64,000 bases of DNA, from contig NC_091382.1 in NCBI RefSeq assembly GCF_038502225.1, positions 11,609,716-11,673,715 on the forward strand. Reading direction: 5' to 3'. Positions 1 through 11,477 of the stretch are shown here, in pieces (within the stretch, counting starts at the first letter, position 1; every line of letters starts with the position of its first letter). Position numbers and translations under genes: made by a program. Under the pieces are notes generated by a model, which worked only from the letters and a program-made list of their open reading frames with translations, did no database searches and was not told where the DNA came from. The DNA comes from Cherax quadricarinatus. Its lineage: Eukaryota; Arthropoda; Malacostraca; Decapoda; Parastacidae.

Positions 1-595
1 CATTTTCTACACTAATGCAGTAGTCTGCATAACAGTAAATCTTTTATTTTTTGTGAGAATAAAAATTCAAAGTGGAAAGCAAAAGAATATAAGAGGGGCC
101 TTGAGACGTGACTAATGAACAGAGGAAATGTCATTTTAGTGCCAGGAATGTCTTTCTTGTTTATTCTAGACCCTATTCGGAAATTGGCATCTTTTGAAAT
201 TTGTGTGAAATTGGCTAAATTGCATTTAGCAATTTAGCCAATTTCTGACCACTGTACTGGATAGTTGAAATTGATAAATGGGTGGTTTCTTGCACTCATT
301 CGATAGAAAAAATGGAGTTCTAGCGAAATATTCATGTTTTTTGTTGACTAGTACAGTTGAATTGGCCAAAAATGGGGCTCAAAGTGGGCAAAATTGCCGA
401 TGTGTAAACATCGTCGCAACCGCTAACTTTGAGAGAGCATAATTCTGTAAGTTTTCCATCAAATTTCAAACTTTTGGTGTCATTATGATTGGGAAAAGAT
501 TCTCTATCTTTTCGTAAGAGAAATTTTTTTTTTATTTTTAAATTTGGCTGACCCTGAGAACGAGTCTCAAAGAGAGCCTGTCGACCCTCAAAGGG
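1..595 (+). mobile_element. TTAA-flanked non-autonomous element R1 (right part)
   Basis: This is the right part of a roughly 1.07-kb repeat family, called R here. It ends in ACCCTCAAAGGG followed by a TTAA at 596-599. The body matches R5 (39758-40821) in the same orientation, including the block TAGTCTGCATAACAG near position 20. TTAA at both ends and a terminal CCC/GGG are typical of piggyBac-type elements, so a piggyBac-derived MITE is inferred. No transposase frame is visible. The left end lies outside the window. Confidence 0.75.
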
Positions 596-599
596 TTAA

Positions 600-1249
600 T
601 AAATGTTACAACGTATTATGTTGTAGAATACATGTATCATGGTATTTTTTACACATTAAGAAATTCACTGCAAAAATTAGGCTGCAGGACATGAGGGACC
701 ACACTTAAAGTCTGTAATTATCTGACGTTTTTGAAAATCCCATGCAACCTTCCATAATGGTGACTGATAATTTTAAATAATCTACTGAATATATTTGAGA
801 AAGCACTAAACCCTTTGGAATTTGATTAGGTTTGACCTAAAGAAGGGAAGGATGGCTCCAATTTTTTTAATCAAGAACCCTCTACCCTCATTGAAAGGTT
901 CTCATCTACAGTAGGTAGGTATAATGTTTATCAGGAAACAGAACAAGTGTTTCCTGACAGGGGTCTTAGTCATATGATGACCCCACAGCTGGAGCTTTTG
1001 GTCATCTGACCTAGGCCTTCCACTGGCTTACTGGTCTACCACTTTAAAAACCATGGTTATGATTATAACCATTATTAGTACAACTACAGTATTATACTGA
1101 CATTACTATAACTTCAACTTCCTTCATCTTACCACTAATATGTATGAGCTCAGTAACTTCTGATCTCTATCTTCTCACTCAGTTGTGATTTGACAATGGT
1201 CCAGGAGGGATCAAAATGTTATTAAATTCTTTTCGTAAGTGAGGGTAAT
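600..1249. other. Intronic or intergenic sequence with no gene
   Basis: I see no coding exon here. A hairpin-bearing repeat (905-1073) is listed separately. The stretch around 790-905 faintly resembles, on the minus strand, the SINE-like repeat at 62360-62523 (blocks such as GGTTCTTGAT), but it is too diverged to call. Confidence 0.5.
905..1073 (+). repeat. Interspersed hairpin repeat X, copy 1
   Basis: This stretch of about 165 bp closely matches 58483-58645. Both copies contain the inverted repeat TCAGGAAACA / TGTTTCCTGA around a short loop, then a conserved block including GGAGCTTTTGGTCATCTGAC and a shared end near TATAACC. It has no open frame and no recognised SINE promoter. The family identity is unknown. 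Confidence 0.7.
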
Positions 1250-1890
1250 TTGTAAATTGTTCCTGTCAATTTATTGTGAGTTAGTTGTGAACTGTTCCAG
1301 CCATGTTATTGTGGATTAGTTCTGAATTATTCCAGCCATGTTACTGTGGGTTAGTTGTGAACTGTTCCAGCCATGTTATTGTGGGTTAGTTGTGAACTGT
1401 TCCAGCCATGTTATTGTGGGTTAGTTGTGAACTGTTCCACCCATGTTATTGTGGATTAGTTCTGAATTATTCCAGCCATGTTATTGTGGGTCAGTTGTGA
1501 ACTGTTCCAGCTATGTTATTGTGGATTAGTTCTGAATTATTCCAGCCATGTTATTGTGGGTCAGTTGTGAACTGTTCCAGCCATGTTATTTTGGTTAGTT
1601 GTGAACTGTTCCAGCCATGTTATTTTGGTTAGTTGTGAACTGTTCCAGCCATGTTATTGTGGATTAGTTCTGAATTATTCCAGCCATGTTATTGTGGATT
1701 AGTTCTGAATTATTCCAGCCATGTTATTGTGGATTAGTTCTGAATTATTCCAGCCATGTTATTGTGGGTTAGTTGTGAACTGTTCCAGCCATGTTACTGT
1801 GGGTTAGTTTTGAATTGTTTCAGTCATATTATTGTGGGCTATTTTTTAACTGTTTTAGTCATGATGCGAGTTAACTGTGAATTATTTCAG
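1250..1890. repeat. 35-bp minisatellite, about 17-18 copies
   Basis: Head-to-tail copies of a 35-bp unit read roughly GTGAACTGTTCCAGCCATGT followed by TATTGTGGGTTAGTT. Two main variants alternate (GTGAACTG versus CTGAATTA), and the edges are more degenerate. Isolated units reappear at 6740-6811 and 11381-11425. Later insertions therefore appear to have split one array into three pieces. Confidence 0.9.
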
Positions 1891-2919
1891 CCATGATAGA
1901 TGGTAGTACCGCTAGTGCTCCAAACGTAGATCAACGTTTTATTTTTCCTGCCTCCAAATTTGGTACAATTGGCCTGAGATGCCTGGTCAGTATAAAATGG
2001 GTCTTAACACTTGTGTGTGCAGTATTAAAAAAAATATGGGACCACTTAGTACTTTGTGGGAGCACCAGTTCAACTGAGCGCCAGCAGAGCAAACTGTGTG
2101 GCACACACCAGGGGTTCACTGATGTCATGTCATATTAATACTCCACTTTTAAGAGGAAAGTGATGTTCACCTCAAGTTTTGTGGCTTTGAGATGGATGTG
2201 GCCACAAGTAGTCGAGGATATATCAAAAGCCTTGATAATAACCCATGTGCAACATTTGTGCAACAACCTTTCATTTCTGATACCACTGGTAGTGTCATCC
2301 TACCAGAATGTTCTACAACCTATGCCCTAAGAAAAACGGTTCTGGAACATGTGTAATACGTATTCAGAAGGCTGGGTGGCTGACTTTGGCTGTCTCTCTG
2401 TCTATCTCTGCCTGTGTGTCTATCTTTGCCCGTGTCTCTATCTCTGCCTGTGTCTCTATCTCTGCCTCACAGGTACACGTAAGTACAGTTATTATACATA
2501 GTGTAAATTACCTAGGACAACCCGAAAACTCCAGGCAGTGCTTGTAGATATAAGGCATAATAAGCAAGACTGGCAAGTAATATGCATTTTCACTTTATCA
2601 GGAATCAGGTGTGACGACTGCATTGTGCTTAATACCTGTTCGTTTACGAGCCGCTCTCTGAGACAGAGACAAGCAGACAGAAAGACAGACACACACAGGC
2701 AGACAAAAAGACAGATAAGCAGAGCTAGACAGACAGACAGACACATGTTTGTGTGTAACAGTGAAAACAAATAAAAACATGGTTCCCTGGAGTAGTGCAT
2801 GTTCAAGTGTCACTCCACTGCTGAAGTGTCAGCAGTTTACTGACACTTATCTTAACACCATGCTTCAAGGAGTTTCATATACACTCCAGCATGTCTAAAA
2901 CATTGCTGAGACCTATAAA
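1891..2919. other. No gene seen; possible TTAA-element end and simple repeats
   Basis: At about 1916-1945, CCAAACGTAGATC resembles the subterminal part of the TTAA element called S (49783-51625), so this may be a decayed left end matching the right end at 6703-6735. Low-complexity blocks lie at 2383-2470 (an 18-bp CTCTGCCTGTGTCTCTAT-type repeat) and 2655-2752 (GACA-rich). Short open frames here are low-complexity artefacts. Confidence 0.45.
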
Positions 2920-2921
2920 TA

Positions 2922-3124
2922 CAGTGGACCCCCGGTTTACGATATTATTTCATTCCAGAAGTATATTCAGGTGCCAGTACTGACCGAATTTGTTCCCATA
3001 AGGAATATTGTGAATTAGATTAGTCTATTTCAGACCCCCAAACATACACATACAAACGCACATACATAAATACACTTACATAATTGGTCGCATTGGGAGC
3101 TGATCGTAAACCGGGGGTCCACTG
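2922..3124 (+). mobile_element. 203-bp Tigger/pogo-derived MITE, copy 1
   Basis: The element runs from CAGTGGACCCCCGG to its inverted complement CCGGGGGTCCACTG and is flanked by TA on both sides (2920-2921 and 3125-3126). It is exactly 203 bp, as are three other copies at 13898, 26831 and 45888. The terminal 13 bases match the ends of the Tigger element at 8943-11235. A TA duplication is the hallmark of the Tc1/mariner superfamily. It is non-coding. Confidence 0.93.
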
Positions 3125-3126
3125 TA

Positions 3127-3570
3127 CTTCTAGACAATAGTAAATAACCAAGGCAGGTGAAAATGTTCACCTGTCGGTGTGCTTGTGACTATTTGAATAC
3201 TATTTCAGCACCTAATATTAGAGTCAGAATAAAGATTGACTATGAAATCACAAGAACTGCTATAAATTGTAATCATTATAACATAAAAATTATATAAATT
3301 CAAATAAAAACGAGAAAAAGAGGTATATCGGCAACACTTCTGCAAGTAGCAGGACTCGATGTTGCTGTCAGGTGACCATCCAGCGCTAACTTCGTGGGCA
3401 TATATCTGGTAAGTACTTATCTTAAATTTTTTTTTATCTTATAACATGTCGAATAATGCCCTCTTCATTTATTTATATTTATATATATATTTTTCTTTCT
3501 TTCAACACACCTGCCGTATCCCACTGAGGCGGGGTGGCCCAAAAGGAATCAAAATATTCGGAACACTGGG
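3127..3570. other. No gene; RTE/W-type 3' tail fragment on the minus strand
   Basis: Most of this is unassigned AT-rich sequence. At about 3491-3545 the reverse complement of the retroposon tail GGCCACCCCGCCTCAGTGGG is visible, followed by a TTGAAAGAAAGAAA end. This is the 3' end shared by the RTE elements and the W retroposons in this window. Confidence 0.6.
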
Positions 3571-3847
3571 CAAATGAACACACATAAGAACATAAGAAAG
3601 AAGGACCACTGCAACAGGCCTGCTGACCCATGCAGAGCAGGTCCATGTCCCTCCCCCTGGATTAGCCCAAAGACCCACCCAGTCCGGTCACCTCAACTCA
3701 AGGAAGGAGCATGGCACCAGACCCAGCAGCACAAGCTGGTCAGGTCCAACTCACACCCACCCACACCCACTCGTGTATTTATCTAACCTATTTTTAAAAC
3801 TACACAACGTTTTAGCCTCAATAACTATACTCGGGAGTTTGTTCCAC

Positions 3848-6660
3848 TCATCCACAACTCTTACCAAACCAGTGCTTACCTATATCCTTCTTGAATCTGA
3901 ATTTTTCCAACTTGAAACCATTGCTGCGAGTCCTGTCTTGGCTGGAAATTTTCAGAACGCTATTTACATCCCCTTTATTTATTCCTGTTTTCCATTTATA
4001 CACCTCGATCATATCCCCCCTAATTCTACGCCTTTCAAGACAGTGCAGATTCAGGACCCTCAGTCTATCCACATAGGGAAGATTTCTGATACATGGGATC
4101 ATCTTTGTCATCCTCCTCTGTATGTTTTCCAGAGCATTTATATCCATTCTGTAATACGGTGACTAGAACTGAGCCGCATAGTCTAAATGAGGCCTAACCA
4201 AGGATATATAGAGTTGAAGAACAACCTGAGGACTTCTATTATTTATACTTCTAAATATGAAGCCAAGAATTCTGTTAGCTTTACTGCGAACACTAATGCA
4301 CTGTTGTCTTGGTTTTAGATTACTGCTAACCAGAACTCCTAAATTCTTTTCACAATCAGTAATATTAAGATCTACATTATTTAGTTTATATGTGGCATAG
4401 TTATTTACCTGTCCAACATTTAGAACTTTGCATTTGTCTGTATTAAACTACATCTGCCACTTCTCCGACCATTGCCTCAGTCTATTCAAATCACCCTGGA
4501 GTGCTCTAGTGTCCTCATTAGAATGAACTGGACGGTCTATTTTGGTGTCATCAGCAAATTTGCTAATGTCGCTATTTATTCCCTAATCTATGTCGTTTAT
4601 GTAAATTGTGAAGAACAACAAGCCCAACACTGGCCCCTGAGGAACACCACTTGTGACGTGCCCCCATTCTGATTTCTCCCCATTTATGCAAACTCTCTGC
4701 TGCCTATTTGTCAGCCATGTCTCTACCCAGGAAAAAATTTCTCCTATTCCGTGTGCCTTAAATTTCCTCAATAGCCTCTGGTATGGAACTCTATTGAAAG
4801 TCTTACTAAAGTCCATATACACAATATCATATTCATTACCATGATCTACCTCCTCAAACACCTTAGTGAAAAAAGTTAGCAAATTCGTAAGACAGGAATG
4901 CCCCTTTGTAAAACCGTGTTGAGATTCATTTATCAATCTGTGCCTATCAAGATGGCTACGAATTGCTTCGGCAATTATTGATTCCATAAATTTTTCCACT
5001 ATGGAGGTAAGGCTTATTGGTCTATAGTTCGAAGCCAAGGACCTGTCACCTGCCATGTAAATAAGTATTACATTTACCATTTTCCACTTATCAGGCACTA
5101 TGCCAGTTTGTAGTGATATGTTAAAAAGAGTAGCCAAAGGTATGCTAAGTTCCTCTTTACATTTATTTATTTATTTATTTATTTATTTATAATTTGAGCA
5201 CACTTACAGAGGTACAAAAACATTCCTTTAACACCTTTGCAAACAGTTCATCAGGGCCTGGGGATTTGTTAGGTTTTAGTTTCTCTATTTGTCTGAGGAC
5301 CATCTCACTAGTTACCGCAATCGTGCACAGTTTATCATCATCCTGTTCTACATAATCTATTTCAGGAATATCGCTAGTATTTTCCCAGGTGAAAACAGAG
5401 GAAGTAGGTAATGAGAATTTCACACATATCCTTATCACTGTCAGTGATCTGACCAGAGTTACTCTTAAGTGGGCCAATCTTGTCCCTAATCTTACTTCTG
5501 TATAACTGAAAGAACCCTTTTGGGCTAGTCTTTGAATCCCTTGCGACCTTAGCCTCATAATCCCTTTTAGCTTTTCTTATTCCTTTCTTTATTTCTCCCT
5601 TTAATTGAATATATTGATTTCTTAACTGCCCATCCCCTCTTTTGATACGCCTATATATGCCTCTCTTTTGACCAATGAGATGTTTTAATCTATTGTTCAT
5701 CCATTTGGGATCATTTTTGTTAGATCTAATTTCCCTACTCGGAACAAAAGTTGTCTGGGCAGCTAGAACTATGCTCTGAAAAACGTCATATTGGCAACCA
5801 AGATCACCTACCTGACCCATAGTCAGGACATCCCAACTTAGCCCACCCAGGTAATTTTTCAGTCCCATGAAGTCGGACAAGAGAAAATCTGGGACAGAGA
5901 TTTGATTGCAGTTATCTGGGTAATTCCATGATATATTGAAACTAAGCGATTTGTGATCACTTTCCCCAAGCTCATCATTAACCTCAAGATTATTAATCAG
6001 TGAATCTTTGTTGGCAAGAATCAAGTCAAGCAGATTGTTTCCTCTAGTTGGTTCTGTCACAACCTGTTCTAAAAAGCAATCCTGAACCGTATCAAGAAAG
6101 TCACTTGACTCAAGATTTCCTGTCATATTGTTCCAATCAATTTTTCCAAAGTTAAAATCTCCCATTATCACAACATTTTCATATCTAGATGCCTTATGAA
6201 TTTCGTCCCATAACAGCTTACTGCACTCCCTATCAAGGTTGGGGGCCTATAAATCACACCCAAAATTAATTTGTCACATCCCTCGAGAAACTGTAGCCAA
6301 ACAGATTCTGTGTTCGATGTTTCTAATCTTACATCATGTCTAAGACAACAATTTAAATTTTCTCTGACATACATCGCCACTCCACCACCCTTCCTGTTGA
6401 CCCTATCAGTGTGGAATAGTTTATAACCCTGTATGTTGCATTCAGAAGGCATTTCTCTATCTTTCAGGTTGAACCAGGTCTCTTATACCAATAATATCTC
6501 TATTACCTACACTTGCAAGTAATCTTAGCTCATCTATCTTATTTCTTAGACTTCTACTATTTGTATAGTAAGCCTTAAGGGTTTGATCAATTGATTTGTC
6601 ATTACTAGCAACTTTATTCTGAATATTGTCTTTTAAACATATCCCTGAGGTATCCCAGTA
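3848..6660 (-). pseudogene. Broken endonuclease-reverse transcriptase ORF of LINE A1
   Basis: This was a single ORF2-type polyprotein. The endonuclease segment (about 6660-5900) shows NSRSLRNKIDEL, a GGGVAMYVRE block, the phosphoesterase motif GDFN near 6160, and SDHKSLSF near 5955. The reverse transcriptase (about 5140-4520) shows NYRPISL, QHGFTKGHSC, the first catalytic Asp in VYMDFSKTFNRV, SGVPQGPVLG and FADD. A C-terminal block (4147-3848) includes LENIQRRMTKMIP. In a live element these would nick the target DNA and copy the RNA in the nucleus. Frames shift near 6170, 5400, 5150 and 4580, so no protein is expected. Confidence 0.85.
5158..5222 (-). mobile_element. Short 3'-tail fragment of LINE C' inside A1
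   Basis: An ATTTATTTATTT run followed by AATTTGAGCACAC and ACAGAGGTAC interrupts the A1 reverse-transcriptase region. The same block, longer, is at 49858-49980. It is the reverse complement of the C'-family 3' end seen at 12069-12186. A likely target duplication is ACAT on each side. Confidence 0.65.
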
Positions 6661-6702
6661 ATAACTACTGTTTTTAACCCTAATGCTGCAGCCTGATTGT
6701 TT

Positions 6703-6735
6703 CCCACATAGATCTACGTTTGGACAGTTTAAGGG
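6703..6735. repeat. Right terminal repeat of TTAA element S
   Basis: ACATAGATCTACGTTTGGAC then AGTTTAAGGG abuts TTAA at 6736-6739. This is the same end as the complete S element (49783-51625). Its left partner is not clear; a degenerate candidate is near 1916. Confidence 0.65.
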
Positions 6736-6739
6736 TTAA

Positions 6740-6811
6740 TTGTGAACTGTTTTAGCCATGACATTGTGGGCTAGTTGTGAACTGTTCCAGCCATGATACT
6801 GTGGGTTACTT
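6740..6811. repeat. Continuation of the 35-bp minisatellite (2 units)
   Basis: Two units, GTGAACTGTTTTAGCCATG and GTGAACTGTTCCAGCCATG, continue the array of 1250-1890 immediately after the TTAA at 6736-6739. They then run straight into LINE C1. Confidence 0.85.
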
Positions 6812-6839
6812 GTCTTCTCCCACCCAAACCCAGTCATAC

Positions 6840-7262
6840 TTGCCAACACTGTCAATGCCAAATTGCAGAAAATATCTGCCTGGATGATGACTAATAAACT
6901 TATCCTGAATATTGACAAAATCTGTTTCATTCAATTTGGAAACAAAGCTGCAAATGTTCCACTTAACATAACACTAAACGGATCACCCATCATAAGACTC
7001 ACAGAGGGAAAATTCCTAGGAATCTACCTTGACAGAAGCCTCAAGTTCCAGACACGTACAACAAATTACCAAGAAAATCTCTAAGACTGTAGGCATACTA
7101 TCAAATGTACAGTACTATGTTCCACAATCAGCTCTCCTTGCACTGTATCGTTCACTCATCTACCCTTATCTCACATGTGGAATTTGTGCATGGGGATCAA
7201 CAACATTAACCCCTTGACTGTCGCAACCCCCAATCCTGAGGTGTCTCCTGGTGTTGCAAAAT

Positions 7263-7305
<43 letters not shown>

Positions 7306-8690
7306 TGAAATGATAGAGGATCTTTTACAGATTGTAATGACACCAAAAAAACGAAATCTGATGGAAAACTGACGGAATTACACTCTTGCGAAGTTAGTGA
7401 CCTTGGCGATATTTACAAATCGGCGATTTCGCCCACTTTGAGCCCTATTTTCTGCTAATTCCATTGTTCCAGTCAACCAAACTCATAGCTATTTCTTTAG
7501 AACTCCATTTTTTCTATCGATTGAGTACAAGAAACTGCCCATTTACCAATTTCAACTGCCCAATAACATGGTCAGAAATTTGCAATTTGGCCAATTTCAC
7601 GAAAATTAAAAAATACAACAATTTCAAAATAAGGTCCAGAATGAACAATGCAGACATTCCTGGCTCTAAAATAACATTTTCTTTGTTCATCAGTCATATC
7701 TCCAGGCCCCTCTGATATTACTCTTGCTTTCTATTTTGAATTTTTATTCAAAAAAAAAATTGAAGATTTACTATTATGCAGACTACTGAAATATTGTAAT
7801 AATTGTATAAATAACATCAACCCATTCATGACTGCATAACAGAATGGCTAGTTGGACATTTATTGGACAATGGCATCATTTGTTTACTTTTGAACATCGG
7901 CAAAAATCAAACATTTCCCCTAGTTTGAGCTCCATTTCCAGGTTCTTTTTATAGTAAAATCAATCAAAATCATCTCTTTTTCTAAAATATGCTTTCCATT
8001 CTATCAAATGAGATCAAGAAAACGAGAATACAACCAAAAATACTTTATGAAAATAGACCACAAATTCAGCATTTTAATTAAAAAAAACGGTCGGAGTTTT
8101 TTTTTCTCATTATGCACTGCCTGCTCCAGGATCTTTTTTATGTGGTGCACACTGACCACACAGACCCATTCTCTCACATGTGGGCCTACCAGCTTTCTCC
8201 TTCTTGATTTGAAGCCGCTAGAATTTATGAGTATATATACGTCAAACACGGAACCTCGTAAGACGTGTATATACGGCCGCACCAGTCAAAGGGCTAAATC
8301 ACCTAAGACCATTAATAAGCCAGCAAAAGGCAGCAGTCAGAATGATAAATTCCTACTCCTGACAGCATACTCCACCAATATTCAGAAGTCTAAATCTGCT
8401 CACCATAAAGAACATCCATACTTATTTACGTGTCTACTACATAAGTAGAACAATACACGCAAACAAACCCTCCACTCAAACTTCTCCACACCAACCTCAA
8501 CAGGACACACGACCAAAACACAAGACGCAGATCTCTTTTTGATGTACCCCGTGTCCATATCACACTGTAAAAACTCTATGCACATGAGTGTCCCAAAATT
8601 TGGAATTCATTACCAGAAAATACTAAAGTAACCCGGTCTGAAAATCAATTTAAGATTCTTCTCAAAAACCACTTAATCACCCTAGACTCA
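6840..8690 (+). pseudogene. Reverse-transcriptase C-terminal remnant of LINE C1
   Basis: Before the R2 insertion the translated fragments read WMMTNKLILNIDKICFIQFG, GKFLGIYLDRSLKF, ISKTVGILSNVQYYVP and ICAWGSTT, in two frames separated by an indel near 7070. After R2 the target resumes at 8298 and the C-terminal region continues to about 8690. This is the thumb and C-terminal part that follows the catalytic FADD block in C5 (58960-62345). The palm domain is missing because of 5' truncation. Confidence 0.8.
7210..8293 (-). mobile_element. TTAA-flanked element R2, inserted in LINE C1
   Basis: TTAA lies at 7206-7209 and a mutated CTAA at 8294-8297. The ends are CCCCTTGACTG and CAGTCAAAGGG. The body is the reverse complement of R3 and R6. 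A 40-base A run (7263-7302) and conserved short blocks are present, but no transposase. Open frames such as 8008-8448 mirror sequence shared by all R copies and show no recognisable domain. Confidence 0.85.
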
Positions 8691-9211
8691 ATACTCAATA
8701 TTTAACATTACCAGTAAATCTCCCAATTACCTAAATCTTAAAACTACAAATTAGATAACCAAGTTCCTACAATGACTAATTACCACATAATAGTATAAAT
8801 ACCTACCAAAAACAGTACTGCCCTACACCAAATTGTAGCACTCTCATACTGTAAACTACTTTTAGCAAACCACAATGTTATATTCCCCTAATATAATTTC
8901 AATATTTACTTTTGAACCTATTGTCCATTGTCGACAGGAATACAGTGGACCCCCGCATACCGTTGGCATCACATAACGTTTAATCCGCATACCGCTCACT
9001 TTTATCGCAAAAATTTTGCCTCGCATACCGCTCAAAAACCCGCTCACCGCTGTTCGTCCGAGACGCGTCCAATGTGCGCCCTTAGCCAGCCTCACATGTG
9101 CTGCCGGTGGCATTGTTTACCAGCCAGCCTCCGCGGTAACATCCAAGCATACAATTGGAACATTTCGTATTATTAGTGTTTTTGGTGATTTTATCTGCAA
9201 AATAAGTGACC

Positions 9212-10984
9212 ATGGGCCCCAAGAAAGCTTCTAGTGCCAACCCTACAGCAATAAGGGTGAGAATTACTATAGAGATGAAGAAAGAGATCATTGATAAGTA
9301 TGAAAGTGGAGTGCGTGTCGCCGACCTGGTGAGGTTGTACAAGAAACCCAAGTCAACCATCGCTACTATTGTGGGCAACAGAAAGGCAATCAAGGAAGCT
9401 GTTCTTGCCAAAGGTTTAACTGTGTTTTCGAAACAGAGATCGCAAGTGATGGAAGATGTTGAGAGACTCTTATTGGTGTGGATAAATGAAAAACAGCTAG
9501 CAGGAGATAGCGTCTCTCAAGCGATCATAAGCGAAAAGGCTAGGAAGTTGTTTGAGGATTTAATTAAAAAAATGCCTGCAACTAATGATGTGAGTGAATT
9601 TAAGGCCAGCAAAGGTTGGTTTGAGAGATTTAAGAAGCGTAGTGGCATACATAGTGTGATAAGGCATGGTGAGGCTGCCAGTTCGGACCACAAAGCAGCT
9701 GAAAAATATGTGCAGGAATTCAAGGAGTACATAGACAGTGAAGGACTGAAACCTGAACAAGTGTTTAATTGTGATGAAACAGGCCTGTTTTGGAAGAAAA
9801 TGCCAAGCAGGACCTACATTACTCAGGAGGAAAAGGCACTCCCAGGACACAAGCCTATGAAAGACAGGCTTACTTTGTTGATGTGTTCCAATGCTACTGG
9901 TGATTGCAAAGTGAAGCCTTTATTAGTGTATCACTCTGAAACTCCCAGACCATTCAGGCAAAAGAATGTCCTCAAGGAGAATTTGTGTGTGCTGTGGAGG
10001 GCAAACAGTAAGGCATGGGTCACTAGGGACTTTTTTCTATGACTGGTTACACCATGCATTTGCCCCCAATGTGAAAGATTACCTAACTGAAAAGAAATTA
10101 GAACTAAAGTGCCTCCTGGTGTTAGACAATGCCCCTGGTCATCCTACAGACATGGGGACATGAAATTCATTAAGGTGAAGTTTTTGCCTCCTAATACCAC
10201 TCCTCTCCTGCAGCCCATGGACCAGCAGGTTATTGCAAACTTCAAAAAACTGTACACAAAAGCTCTGTTTGAAAGGTGCTTTGTAGTGACCTCAGAAACT
10301 CAACTGACTCTAAGAGAGTTTTGGAAAGAGCACTTTAATATCCTCAATTGTGTAAACCTTATAGGTAAGGCTTGGGAGGGAGTGACTAAGAAGACCTTTA
10401 ACTCTGCTTGGAAGAAACTGTGGCCAGAATGTGTAGACAAAAGGGATTTTGAACGGTTTGAGGCTAACCCTGAGAGGATTATGCCAGTTGAGGAATCCAT
10501 TGTGGCATTGGGAAAGTCCTTGGGGTTGGAGGTTAGTGGGGAGGATGTGGAAGAGTTGGTGGAGGAGGACAATGAAGAACTAACCACTGATGAGCTGATA
10601 GATCAACTTCAACAGCAAGAGGCCATACCTGAGGAAACTGGTTCAGAGGAGGGGAGAGAGAAATTGAAGAAGTTGCCTACTACAAAGATTAAGGAAATCT
10701 GTGCAATGTGGCTGAAAGTGCAAACCTTTATGGATGAGAATCACCCTCACACAGCTATTGCAAGCCGTGCTGGTGATTATTACACTGACAATGTTGTGAA
10801 ACACTTTAGGGAAGTCATAAAGGAACGAGAGGTACAGGCCACTATGGACAGATATGTTGTGCGAAAGAAGTCCAGTGACTCTGAAGCTGGTCCTAGTGGC
10901 ATTAAAAGAAGAAGGGAAGTAACCCCAGAAAAGGACTCGACACCTCAAGTCTTAATGGAAGGGGATTCCCCTTCTAAACACTAA
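9212..10984 (+). pseudogene. Tigger-family DDE transposase with two compensating frameshifts
   Basis: About 590 codons. The start at 9212 is chosen because it follows a good context (GTGACCATGG) and opens MGPKKASS. The N-terminus has a CENP-B/Psq-like helix-turn-helix (MKKEIIDKYESG to KPKSTIATI), then a second DNA-binding block (ASKGWFERFKKRSGI). The catalytic Asp residues appear in FNCDETGLFWKK (9773), LVLDNAPGH (10125) and LQPMDQQVIANFKK (10220), giving DD-about-31-D spacing as in Tigger/pogo. An acidic, then basic, tail follows. A T-run of six at 10031-10036 shifts the frame, and a short G-run near 10155 returns it, so only the middle 40 or so codons are out of frame. If real, the enzyme is dead. 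Confidence 0.92.
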
Positions 10985-11031
10985 CACACTCTCTCCCCTC
11001 CTCCCATCCCATCAATCATCACCAGATCTTC

Positions 11032-11037
11032 AATAAA
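11032..11037 (+). promoter_or_regulatory. Polyadenylation signal of the Tigger-1 transposase
   Basis: AATAAA lies 47 bases after the transposase stop codon and is followed by GT-rich sequence, a normal position for a 3' processing signal. Confidence 0.6.
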
Positions 11038-11380
11038 AGTGAGTGTCATGTAATTATGCATGCCTTTTTCAGTTTGTGTGTATTAAAATTTTTTTTTTTC
11101 ATACTTTTGGGTGTCTTGCACAGATTAATTTGATTTCCATTATTTCTTATGGGGAAAATTCATTCGCATACCGATCATTTCGCATAACAATGAGCCCTCT
11201 TGCACGGATTAAAATCGCTATGCGGGGGTCCACTGTATAATTGAATCATGTTTCATAAACATTTTTGAAAATATGAATATATCCTTTGTTTATATAAATT
11301 AGATTCATTTATAATTAATGGAACTATTGTATGACTACTTGCAAATAAATAAATAAATAAACAAATAAAAATAAATAATA

Positions 11381-11425
11381 TGTTCCAGCCATGATAGTGT
11401 GGGTTAGTTTTCAACTATTTTATCC
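11381..11425. repeat. Last remnant of the 35-bp minisatellite
   Basis: TGTTCCAGCCATGATAGTGTGG and part of a second unit follow directly after the LINE C1 tail, completing the array interrupted at 6811. Confidence 0.8.
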
Positions 11426-11477
11426 ACACTAGCGTGACTTGTATTCTTCTTTTGCCTATGCGTATCTGATTTATCAA

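Larger units (their letters stand above)
3571..6705 (-). mobile_element. CR1-like non-LTR retrotransposon A1
   Basis: A nearly full-length but inactive LINE on the minus strand. Its 3' end (low coordinates) is the block containing CATAAGAACATAAGAAAG, which also ends copy A2 at 53042. The order from 6705 downward is endonuclease, reverse transcriptase, then a C-terminal domain. A 65-bp tail fragment of another LINE (5158-5222) sits inside it. The whole element may sit inside an older TTAA element whose right end is at 6703-6735. CR1/L2-type assignment is inferred from the domain order and the C-terminal motif RRIRGDMIEVYK. Confidence 0.85.
8943..11235 (+). mobile_element. Tigger/pogo DNA transposon Tigger-1 (2293 bp)
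   Basis: Terminal inverted repeats begin CAGTGGACCCCCGCATAC and end GCGGGGGTCCACTG, flanked by TA at 8941-8942 and 11236-11237. The element holds one transposase frame (9212-10984) followed by a polyadenylation signal AATAAA at 11032. It sits in the 3' UTR of LINE C1. It is the most complete DNA transposon in the window, and its ends match the four 203-bp MITEs and Tigger-2. Confidence 0.95.
6812..11380 (+). mobile_element. LINE C1 (C' subfamily), split by R2 and Tigger-1
   Basis: A 5'-truncated CR1-type LINE. Coding remnants occupy 6840-7205 and 8298-8690. An R element (7210-8293) splits the coding part and a Tigger (8943-11235) sits in the 3' UTR. The 3' end at about 11340-11380 is the tail AAATAAATAAATAAATAA, and minisatellite sequence resumes directly after it. 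C1 therefore inserted into the minisatellite and later served as target for two DNA transposons. Confidence 0.8.

Noticed and set aside
1250..1890. CRISPR-like array
   Set aside because: A 35-bp head-to-tail minisatellite with no spacers.
3773..4162. 129-codon plus-strand frame and its twin at 53232-53621
   Set aside because: Both are antisense shadows of the LINE A C-terminal domain.
8008..8448. 146-codon frame inside R2
   Set aside because: The same sequence occurs in R3-R6 with stops and indels; no domain is visible and the region spans the R2/C1 junction.
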